64,000 bases of DNA, from assembly GCA_037893245.1 (NCBI GenBank), contig JBAIAA010000024.1, positions 124,001 to 188,000 on the forward strand, written 5' to 3'. Source of the stretch: Crossaster papposus (lineage: Eukaryota; Echinodermata; Asteroidea; Velatida; Solasteridae). Of the stretch, positions 39,601 through 51,726 are shown piece after piece. The notes below the pieces were generated by a model. It was given only the letters and a program-made list of their open reading frames with translations, made no database searches and was not told the DNA's origin. A program made the position numbers and the translations under genes. The first letter of the stretch is position 1. Each line of letters begins with the position of its first letter.

Positions 39601-42600
39601 AACTTGGCAGATAAGAATCTTTGACTTGGGGAGGTGGTTTTTATTTTTTATTATGGCATAAAATAAGGCTAGGAAAGGTGTCAGTGACCTTTATTTTGTT
39701 GAAAGACCCATCCTGGAAAAGAAATTGTCTTTCTGAAAGAGTTTCATTTTTGTTGGTTTTGGAGATGGTTTAGGATTAGGATTGGGATAGAAAGGACTTA
39801 AAATTCAGCCGTTTTGGTTTGAAATAACAGGTCATATTTCTACATTGGCATGCCTAGATAAATGAGTTTATTTGCACACAATTCTTACAAATCCTTTTCT
39901 CACAATACAGCATTTCTTCTTCTTTCTTCTGTACAATTATTCATCTGTGGAAATCTTCAACTTACCTCGATCGCATCAATGTTTTGACTTAAATAAAAAA
40001 TGGACTCTCTTCAAGGCGTAGTTTATCAAACCTATAAAATTGACCTCGTAAACAATGTTCCGGTCTACCAAAAATTACACCCCCTCCCCATTTCCTCAAT
40101 AATTCTCCTTGCCCCCTTCCTTTGAGATGAGATGAATATTCAGTGTCTACTTCCTCCCCTCCCCGGAGGTTGTTATTGTAGCTTAGATTGTTAGCTCTGT
40201 TGTGATATCAAATTTAGAGGCAGTTTGAAGCAAGGAGACCCCCGGGCCATGCATGGTTCCCCTGTGCTTACTGTCAGCTGCAGCGTTGCTGTGAGTGGAA
40301 GGGGGGGTGGGGGGAAGTTGGTTTTTAATGCACCGGGCAGTTGAACTGCCGGGTGACGAGCGTGTGGCCCATTATGCAAGTGCTCTGGAAAATATTCACC
40401 TCTTCCTTTTTTGTTTTTGTGGAGGGGCCGGGGAGGAGGGGGCAAAGGATTTGAGAGAATATTTTGACTTGAAGTTAGTGTTAGTTTTCCAGCAATACAA
40501 AAATTGTGCAGTTTTGGAATAATTGCTTGACGAATTTCAAATTTGTTGTAGCCTGACAGTCATTCAGAGGGTTTTTGGAGGAAAAAAACGAAAAATGCGT
40601 TTTGAAATGTTTTTTTTTCATTGTTAAAACCTTGACTAATGCGATCATCAATTGAACAGTGAAAATTTGGATATTTACCAAACCTTGTCATTTGCTTGTG
40701 GCTTTATGTGGGTGGGTTGGGGGGGGGGGGGGGGGGAGGGGGTGGGGGGAGTCGATATGTGAATAATATAACCATCATTGTTAAATTTACTGTAGAATAA
40801 TTAGTGTAAAAATAGTCTAGACGTCACTTTAAATTTATTGCAGAGCCAAAACACTATAATTTTAGCAGCAAGTGGTTGTTTGTTAAAATGCCCCGTACTT
40901 GCCTCCGGTCCCCTTCCTCCTAATTTACAATCAAGTTCCCCATAATGGTTATAATTAACATTCAACACCACGGAACTAATTTACCTTTGGATTACTTGAC
41001 GTTGAAATGACTGCCTACAGGGATGAAATTAGCATAATGGGACACGGAGTCAACAAGCTCATTTTTAGGAGTTATTTAAGATCGCTTATTGTCAACTTTC
41101 TGAAAGGGAAAAATCAAGTTCTTGTTTTTGCGAGGAGAATACAAATTGAGTTGTTGGGAATCGACTCACTTTCTTGAAGTTCCCGCCCACCACTTTCTCC
41201 TCACAGGTTCATGGGCCATTGTACTCCCATCCTTGAAACAAACCTCCTTACAAATATATTACTTCTACAGCAGAAAGAAAGAAAGAAGAAGAAAATCAGA
41301 TTGGATGAAATGACAATCTATAACTGGTGTAGAATTTGAAGCCAGTCGTGGCAGCCATTGGGAAGCTGAGTCAAGACAGTGTTACAAGTTGCCCTAGGCG
41401 GCTGGCAAGCTTCTCTTTCCCCTAGCATCGGAAATCTCTTGGTGGTTGGGTGTAGCTAGAGGCTACGAGACACACAACCTCCCTCCCACTCTCAATTCCA
41501 TTGCTCAACTTTCTTGGGACTCGCTTTGCAGCTAAAAGACAAATTGGACATTAGTGGCTATCATATTTTACCATTCCAATAGTATTTGGCAAATTTGAAA
41601 CCTCATCTTTATTTTCACTCTGTATCTTTCCTAGTTTCCCCAGGATCCTGAAGACATTTTATGTTCAAACAACTCCAAGTTTTAGGTTTGCTTGGTGAAG
41701 ATTTTGTACTCTGGTGGACTGATATATCCTTGAGCCTAAAGAAGAAACAACAGACAAACCAAAGTTTCAGAAATTTAAAGAAAATCTTTCAGAAATGTTT
41801 ATTGAAGAATTTGACCGGCACCGTCATCTGTAGAATTGCTTCAATAAAACAAACAAACAAACAAACAAATAAACAATAATAATATCAATTGCAAAGTGAG
41901 CTTGGCTGAGATGCTGTAAATAACATTCCTCAGGCTGTTTGGCCGGTCTTTTTAAGAATGTGTTTTATGAGGTATCGCCGCCCCTGTTGGATATTTTTTA
42001 AAGTAATATCTGAAGCTGTAAATCTGGCAGCATACAACAGCTGACGAGTGACGGTACTCACGCGTACGCATCGTCTCGGCACTTAATTGCCAATGCATAG
42101 TGAATGTGACGAAGTCCTTGCCATCACACCACCAAGTCTAAGATGTTGGTAACTTGATCAAGTGTCGCAGGATATGAAAGAAACATCACCTCGTAAATGC
42201 ATTCAGTTGTTGTTTTCTTTATTAGATAAATCCTTTTTCTGACATATTTGAAGAAAGACAGATTAAAAATCTTGCAAAAAAGAAGGAATATGCAAAATGA
42301 CTAGACAGAACCGGGCAGATGTCAAAATGAAGGTTTGTGTGTATTGGGAAAGGGAATACAATTCTCCTTACAGTGCTGTTTGTTACATTTCAATTGAGCA
42401 TTCCACTGACGAATTATATGCCTGTTCAAAATTCGCATTTATGGACATGTCTAACTGTAAAAAAAAAATAAGGAAAAGCCTCACAAAGGTTCACATTTTA
42501 TATCTATTTTATATTATAGCTTCAAAACACGTGTGGTTGATATTTTTGATTGTTTTCTTCCTTTTTCTCTCCACTTTAGACCGTGTTCAGTTCCGTCTCA

Positions 42601-45600
42601 TTTTGTCAGAACGCCTTACAATTGTTCTATTGAGTTTTGTAATTTGGGAATGATGTCTAGTCGTGGATATTATGAAACAACTTTTGAATGACCTAACGTC
42701 AATTACTGTATGACCGCGAGGTTGCAGCCTATTGGTTTGGCCCGAAGGGAGTAACCACTAAAATAAAAAGGTGTGAAGTTTTCCTTTCACGTGTTAGGTT
42801 TTTCCAAGATCTTACAAGGTGCGTTGAACCCGCCGTAGCATAGGTAGAAGTTGTGTTCGGACGTAGGAAGTGTGGAGGCGAAAGCGTAACGGTGTGAAGA
42901 AACAATGTGGAAGGAGGTGTTACGTGTCTAGCTTTAGCAAGTTTGTTGTTACCTCAAAGCTACAGAAGGCAAACGACAAGATGTGTGCTGAGAGATTCAG
43001 GTGTTTGAGCTTCGACCTACATACATACACAATGAGCATGAATGATTGGGGGGGGGGGGGGGGGGGGGGAGGTAGGGATGGACAGGTGCACAGTAATATG
43101 TGTCAAAGGGGCGGAAAGTTTAACCCATATCTAGCGGTTTAGATTCATGTATGCGCTGTTCTTAAGTCCGGTGGTTGAGTTAGAGAACACAGCTGGAGAT
43201 AGTGGGTCATGTTGGCCGAAGGTTCAAACTGTCACATGGCATCTAGGAAGTCCAGACTTTGGGTGGGTTTAGCTGCAGCGCTCTTTCGTTCAGTATTCAG
43301 AGTTTATGTTAATAACATTGGTGGTTATCTTCTACACATGTCTTTATCAATATGCGGCATGTGATTGTGTTCATTTGTGTCAAGCTGTGTATGTAGCAGT
43401 CTTGAAGTTCCAACTGCAGTTGTTCTCATTGCTTGGTAGTGGTCTCATTTAGTATCTTATACAGCGAAGACTTCTTAACCTCCTGGAATTAAATAAAAGA
43501 GATAGCCTCATTTTTTTCTTCTGTCCTGAGAAAAACAATAAAGTCTCGTAGCTCTCCGTTTTTGTTTCTCATAAATGAACAAAATAGGTAGGGAAAATAA
43601 AGCCTTCATGTAACCTGAAGGACTGCTTGCATTGCTTATTGCATCAGTGCCAATCTATAGCACATCTTATCACAAAACATTTGAGATACTAATTGCGTTA
43701 GCCGGACGAGATTGCATATAATTTCAAAATGTGGCTCATGTTTTTGAGCCTGGGGGCAGAGTTACCCCCTCGACGCGTGTGGTGTCACTATACGAGATAA
43801 TTTCATGGTCCCAGCCCATGTGATAACGTGCCAGAGGCTGCCTAAGGATTACGCAGACTGTTTTCAGACTCTCATTTTGTTTCCTTTAAGTGATATTCTT
43901 TTCCCCCGTAAACACAATCGGAATAAATGAATTAGCGATGCGTGTATAACTATCGCTTCCCAGCATCTTTGTGTAATTGAATTTTCACACTGTAGATAGC
44001 TAAATGTGATCTTTGTGGATAAATGTGAGGTCGGAGAATATTTTGTTACACTCGGTAAATGTTAATTGTTAATTTTTGATTCACTTTTAGTGCTCACTAG
44101 TGATTGATAGATCTTGATTATTTTATACACCTACAATTGCGGGTATGTAAATTGTTATGCCACATATCAAGCATTGGAAATAAATATCCGTTGAAAATGG
44201 GGTCGAATACAAGTACGGTGAATTTTACAATAAACTGAATTAGCAACAGGTTTGAGCTCTCCAAAATCTAATAGAAACAGACAAAAAGTTGTAACCTTAA
44301 TATTTTTCTCAAGGGAATTTGTTAACTTGGCATCTATGTTAGGTCCGGATCCATTTGCTTTTATTCAGAGCACATCAAGAATATACTGTGGAGATCTTAC
44401 AGATTCTTAAATAAAAGCACTCAAAATTGATGTTGTTATACATGTATGTTACTGCAGCGTGCACACTTTTAGTTCAATGAGTTTGTGCATTCTTGTCACA
44501 AAAAAAATCAGCTTAAAGTTAGTTTATTTTTTACAAATTGAGATAATAACATGTATACTTCTGGATTCTGCAGAACAGGAGCGTTCCAAGGATATACAAC
44601 ATTAAGGGTTACTGAGTTCAGTAATAGAAATATAGACCACTGATTTACTAAAGATGGAAGACCGATTTGTTTTGAAAAAAACGGTATTTATAATTCTGCA
44701 GTTGTATTGTGAATAAAACAATTGCAGAACAAAAACATTGGGAAAAGATAAAACAGGACTTGTAAAATTGCAATTTCCAACAATTTTGAAGTTTACATCA
44801 ATTTCTTTCATTTTCATATTCAACCAAATATTTTTATTTATTTTTTCTCCCACATATATTAAAGGCAAAGAATTCCCTCCAAGAATGTTTATTACTACCG
44901 CTGCCCCGATCACCGCAAGAACTACGTCATGTCCTTCCCGTTTGCATTCGACAGAGAGGGCGACACGTATCAGTTTGCGTACAGCTATCCCTACTCCTAT
45001 ACGCGAATGCAAACCTATCTGGCCGCGGTTGAGAAACGGAAACTGAACTGCTTCAATCGAGAACTGCTGTGTCTCAGCGTGGTAGGTATTAATGGTTTGA
45101 AAGGACAAAACCTGGGCGTTGGCTTTAAAAGTGATGGATGTCTGATGATATCTTGTAAAACTAAAACTAAAATCATAATCTCATGGATAATTTAGAAGCA
45201 AGATCCAAAATCTGAAATAAAAAGGGGACGAGGCTGTGTTGTAAAGACCTAGCAATATTTATAGGATTTTCTTCATATCGCATTGTAAAATGATTTTTAT
45301 GAAAAAAAAAAAAAAAAATCTTAATGTGGACTTAATGTTAATGGCTCCTTCCCAATCATGTCATTGTTGCTATATTTCAATTGAGTGTCAACGTAAACCT
45401 CATTTAGACTCCTCCCTCTGTTTCCTCTGTTTCCCCTACTCCCTGCCCCCCACCCCCCAACCGGTACTCAATTCGTCCTCTCTCAAGTCTCGGTGATGGC
45501 CAGAAAACGACTCACTCAGAATGGGACAAGCGGAATATAAAAAAATAAAAAGCAATATAAATGTTATCCTTAACGTACCTGACATCTCAAAGTCAGTATT

Positions 45601-48600
45601 GACTAGTAGTGGAGGGTTGTATTTTACCTTGTGTTTTATTTGGTGGATCCTCAAGGCTGCGTTATAGGATTACTGTCATCTCAGCCCCACCATACAAGCC
45701 CAGAACATCGGTCCTTCTCAGTGTCATTGAAGTGGTTCTCAGGATTCAGAATGCAAATTGTCAGTGTCGGTCTCGAGATCCTGTTTCTGTTTGCATACGT
45801 GATGTGCATTTTATACAGTATCCCATCTGGCCTAGGTACATTTTTGATAAATTTTATTTATTTTAATAATTGATTTATTTCATTCAACACCCAATGTCAG
45901 TGAATAGTGCCAATTACGGGATGAATAAGTGAGAGAAGACAATGTGAAGAAGTTACAGATTTAGAGGTGGGAGGAAAACCCCAGAAGAATATCCTTTGGG
46001 AAAACCTACGGAATCGGGTAGGGACTGAAAACCCAATCCACATATTGGCCCAAGCGGGATTCGAACCCGGGTCGTAGTGATCAACTTTGAACATAGCACT
46101 TAGAAATTCTGTGACATATCCAGATTTAGAACTATTCTCTGATGTTCTGCAAAAAGGACAACATGAAGTAGAATTGTAGACAAAATTGTCGAACATTTGT
46201 GAAAATTTGACTTGTTTAGATTTTTTTGAAAATGATGTCACGACTCTATTGTCATTTTTGTTACTCCATCTCTTCCCATTTATCCCCTTTAATCTTCACC
46301 CCGATGTCCCCCAATTGAATCCCTCTTTTGTCTTCGTTTCTCATTCCAACCCCTTATACATTGTAGATGTGTCCCCAACATATTTATTTCTTGTATCACT
46401 GCCATTTTGTTGCCTCTGAAGATGTACTAGCACTCACCGCGTTAGGGGGACAGGCTCTTTTGTTTGGAAAAGACAGACCGAGTAGTGGGGACATTTTCGA
46501 GTCCCCATAGCGCGTTGGGTGTTCAGTAAAGGTAGAACAAGGTAAAATCGGGTTAGGCCTAGGGTATAATGAAAGAAAATGAAGAAGAGAACAAATTAGG
46601 GTGATCCTGAAAATTTTAGAATTTTAGAGTGTTCTGAGTTTGAGATTAGAGAGATTTCAGTTTACACACAAACCCTATGGGTTGTCCCCATAACGCTATG
46701 TACCAAAAGAATTAGTGATCTTGTCGAGATCCAAATATCAGGCCCTCTCATTTTTCTGATTCATTACATTGTCTGTGAACTGGCTAGTACAGCAGTGTTA
46801 TGGAATGACAGAGGAAGACGTTTTGTCTATTCTATGGTCGTTATATTTACGACCAGATGTCAATAGAATAGACAGAGCTCTCAGTTAGCAAATAAATATA
46901 GTGATATTAGTCAGATAAACTATGACAGCCAGCTTGGGTAGCTCTCTTTACTTTCTCTTCTTTTATTTGGCGGACTTGCCCACTGGCAAATTGTTCCCTC
47001 GACCTTGGCTTTCATTGTCAATGCCGATTAAGCAGGATGAGTGCCAAACGATGATTCACACAGAAAAATGCCGACATTGTAGTAACGGGAAAAAAGAAGA
47101 GTAAAGTGGGAAGTGGGGAAAAAAAGCCAAAGCTTCCCCTTCTGTGTGGATTGGTTGGATGGGTGAGCGGTGTCACTGGCAAAAATAGGCTTTCACCTGT
47201 TGACGATAAGCAAAAGACAAAAGAAGGGAACGAGAGGGGGATGTTGGCATAAGGAAACGGATGATGATGAGCCAAGATTCCTGGAGCCTACCCACAAGAG
47301 AAGGATGCGAGAGCAAATTGGGAAAGAGAGACGATGGAGAAGGAAGGAAAGTGGGGAAATAAAGTAGTGGAATAGTAATGAGAGGAAATTGATCTTAGCC
47401 GGGTGCAGTTTTGTAAACAGAGGTAAACTTTTTTTTTTTTGGTAAACAAGTAGGGACTGGATTTTTTATAAACAAGGTTTGGGATGGAGAATTCTGGTGC
47501 CAATTACCCAAGGGCCAATGTATTTAAGTAGTCGCTCAGATTGCAAATAACAAAGTAAAAAAGAGCAATAACAATTGCTATTAAAGTCATTCGAGGATTC
47601 TCTGAGAGTTGTAAGACTCTCTTAACATCAATCAAGTCCTCTTATAAATTTTGCCAGCCAGGCATCTTGTCCTTAAAGATTGCTGATTAAAACAAATGTA
47701 TATTGGGTAGAAAATGTCATTTAAATAAAGAAAGTTACATGTACTCGAATCCTCTTCTTTAAAGTGGGAAATGTTAGCATAGAGAAACAGAAGCAAACAG
47801 TTTCCTGTTATAGTGGCAAGCTCATATTTTTCTTAATTTGTCAAATATTCCCGAAAACAACTTCCCTTTTTAGAGTACAGCTTTATTCATCGTGTCGAAT
47901 TCCATATTGGCATTAGTTCCACAACTCTGCATTAACTTTGTCATAACACAACCCGCGCGTCAGACGGCCATGTCGCGACGCGATGCACGCACTGTTTTTC
48001 CCCCATACCCCTACAACCACTACAATCCTGTCAACCTTGTCACTCTAAACCTGCCATAACGGCACGGTGGAGCGGCCGGCTAGAAGCGTGTGCATGCTGC
48101 ACACACGCCACAGCCAAGGTTACGAGTGAAGATTTTGTTTTCTAAGCTGCAGTAAGAAAGGGGGGGGGGGGAGAGTTGTATAAGAGGGGGGGGGGGGGGG
48201 GGTGTTGCGGACTGGGCGTTCAACCAAGTGGAAAACCCGATGCGCATTATCCATTCTCCGCTGCCTGCAGTGGGGGCCCATCAAGATTTGGTACAAGATT
48301 TTGCAGCCAAGGACATCGGATAAGTCTAGAAAACACGACTCTAATGCACTACGTGTGTCCGAAGTGTATAACAGACCTTTCCTCTGTGATGATTTCAGGT
48401 GGTTTTTTTTCTTCCCAGTTGTGGCCCATTTGGAGTTGGCTGTTGTTGCTTTAGTGAGTGTCTTATATTTGGGGAGTAATGTGATTAGATGACTACAGAT
48501 GTATTTTTTATAAATTTCTAGCATGTATTTGTTTATTAAAAAAAAATATATATTCTCTATTTTTGGATTAATGGCAAATTGTAATGTGGAATACTGTCAG

Positions 48601-51489
48601 ATAAAGATTTTGTTTGAATTGTGCAGTTCGTAAAAGAAAAACCTTATCCAAATCCTGACAAAAACAAATACAAATGTTAATATTAGGATAATTAATATTT
48701 GCCAGTAGGCCTACACAAAGGCAACACATCTGCCATCAGAAAAAACACCCACCCGCCCCGTCTAACATGTCCACAATTACAACATTTTAATTTTTCATTG
48801 AAATTTCAGAGCCCCGGAATTTATTCAACCAACAGAAACAAACAATGTTTTTCCCGATACAGGTCATGAATAGAAAGCAGCTCGTCCTACCCGGGCTATT
48901 ATTACAAAGCGCTGAACATTTTCTGTGGTTTTTCCTTTTTTTGCTTTGTATGTTCAGCTGTCGACCAAAAAGTACTAGTAAGTGCATTTTGATTCGTTGG
49001 GATTCCTTTCAGCGCATAGTGCATGAACTTGGACTGAATAAAAGACGATTGCTGTCATGGGTTCGAACCCCCTCAAAGGATTCGTCAAAAACAAAAGTTT
49101 TTTGCTTTGTGTGTACATTTGTTGTCATACTATACTATGCTAGTACTAGTATTACTTGTTAAGCAGTTGATTTAACCAAATCGATTTGCTAACAATCTTC
49201 TTTTTTGTGTGCGCCAAGATTTTTTCGAGAACATGTGATTTATTTTCTTGGATGTAAATCTATTTTTTGTTCTGTTTTCTTTACGATCCAGAAAGTAATT
49301 CTGTACCCAGTAGTTTGTGTGCTTGTAAACATTTTTTGTTGAATTGATTGTGTAAGATTTTTGGTGAAGATGATACGGTAAGTGCATCGAAGATTTTTTT
49401 CTGATGAACATGAAAATATTATAATGAGGAAGGTCTTATGCAGATTTTTTTAAATAAATAAAAATTAAAAAATTGTATTTACAAATAAGTGAAGGGTTGT
49501 CTAGATGCTTGTATTTAAAAAAGAAAACCTCATTCTTAAATTTTCAAATTCAATTGTCATTATATGCAACACATAGATAAGCCGCAATTGATGGAAAGAA
49601 ATAAAAGATTTGATTTAATTCATTAGACAAATGGAAATATAATAATAATAAATCCATTACATACAAGCATATTTGCCAAACATTGAGATTTGTACGAACA
49701 ATTTTGAGGGCTTAGGCTGAGAAATAACAAGCATATCTATCATTGCAAGGACAGATTTGTCTGTCCAGATCGATTTTTGGTATTAAAAACTAACAATACT
49801 AAATGGATTATTAAATGACTGAATGTAACATCTCAGTCGCGAATAACTTAAGACTGGAGAAAATTGAAATATCCCCATATTCCACACGGCCAAACAACAG
49901 GGTTTAAAAATACACTCCTCTGTTGAAGAGCAACTGTTTACAAATCCACATTTCTTTCCTCTCCAGCAACAGTCATTTCCCCCCCCCCCCCCCCTCGATA
50001 TCCATCCAAGGGTTGCTTTAAAGATATACATTTTTTAATGAAATCTGTGGTTGCACTTTGGTGTGCATAATTACTATGGGGATGTTAAACAATCAGTGGA
50101 GGTTTTTTTATAGAGCGATGTTGATAACTCAAACTGTGTGTACATTGTTTGGTAGGGATGTAGCGTGGGGCTGCATAGTTTCGCCTTAGGGGATGTACGC
50201 TTATTCTCTCCTTGGACTAACACCTTTTACTTTGTCACGCGACAAAATAGTTTGATGACCTTGGGTTTGTCATGTCTGCTAGTGGATCATAATAAACACA
50301 ACGTCAGATTCGTTTCATCTTTTTTGTGTTTATAAATTCAAGAGATGGATTTGCGTGTCAATTTGAAATCGTTAAGAGAATCAACATGTCTTAGTTTTAC
50401 TACGCGGTGCATTCACTATGGAAGCCCAGAGGAGTTCTCTTATTGGTCGGTGTATGGCGTTGTCTTGTCGGTCGTGTTTTCTCAAACCACTAATATTCTT
50501 GTGAGATGACTGGGGAATTTCCCCTGATATCAACCCCAAATGTAGTTAGCCTTGTCTCACAATGCAGAATGTAAATTTGATTGTGGAAGTGGTGTTGTAG
50601 CATGGAGAAAAAAAGCTTTTGTGCTGAGAATGGGTGACCTTGATTGTGTCATCTGTAGCCTAATGCCTACTTCGGGGAGCAAGTTTGGCTGAACGATGGT
50701 GAATAAGAGGTTCCTTAGTTAGAATTTGTTAGAATTTGAAGGGGGAGGGCTGCATTTCCAGCAGGAAAAAGAAAATACTGTAGTAAAACATACGTGTGAT
50801 GCTGATAGACCTGAAAATATAAACAAATTATTTAATAAATATGGCACTTAAAAAAAATACGGTATTTAAAATGCAACTCCAGTGCTTACAGTAAAAACAT
50901 TAATTCACCTGTGATGTCCAGACTGGTTTGTGTCTGTTGTCATCACATATCAAATTACTCAAACTTAATCAACCTTCACCATTCTCTGAAGGTAATTTTT
51001 TTAAGTCTTTTGCACCATTTTAAGCCGGAGTAAAACAGATGTAAAATGTTGCACTTTCTTTGGAGTGCATGGCGTGAAATAATTGCTCATGAATAATATA
51101 GGCCTAGTGTATGTATGATTCATGTTTGGACCTAGTTTCCTTCTAAGTAAAGAAAGACATACTCTGCCGTGTCAGTCTTAGTAATGCCAACGTTAATTAA
51201 TTCCACCAAGATACATTTCCATTATGAGACGAACTAAATTTTCCAGTGGTTATGAACAGAAATGACACCTTTATTTGTTTGTCTGCGTTATTAATCTAGT
51301 CTTGAATTCAAGTGCAGATGAGCAGAACAAAAATCGACGGAGAAAAAAAAAAAGCATGAATATTTGATCGCGGTCGTTCAAAGTACACTGACTCGTCTCG
51401 GCTGCATCACCGGTTCCCCGATCAATACCAAGGGGTTTGTCTGTCTGTCATAGCCGATAGACAAGGCTTGCTCATGGCCGTGAATGGAC

Positions 51490-51523
<34 letters not shown>

Positions 51524-51684
51524 ATCATGGACAATACCTATAATCCTGTCATCATCTAGTGTTGGTATTGTGTATCATGACAAAGGAAACATGGTAGCAT
51601 TGATGTTGGTAGTGTGTGACGGCGTTGACAGTAGCCTCGGTAATGCTACAGAGTTACAATAGTACATTGGCTCAGGAATGGGGT

Positions 51685-51726
<42 letters not shown>

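Larger units (their letters stand above)
29050..44864 (+). other. AGBL4 intron 4 (15.8 kb)
   Basis: A long intron without a supported nested gene. It contains a 5'-truncated LINE (about 33012-33845), a tRNA-derived SINE on the minus strand (38560-38706), C or G runs at 30126, 39081, 40719 and 43048, and short simple repeats. The remaining stretches are AT-rich DNA with only short domain-free ORFs. Confidence 0.8.

Noticed and set aside
44602-45108. 168-codon minus-strand ORF
   Set aside because: It is the antisense shadow of AGBL4 exon 5 and its flanks.
49050-49080. GGGTTCGAACCCC B-box-like motif
   Set aside because: No A box or cloverleaf partner at the right distance, and no SINE body seen; too weak for a tRNA or SINE call.
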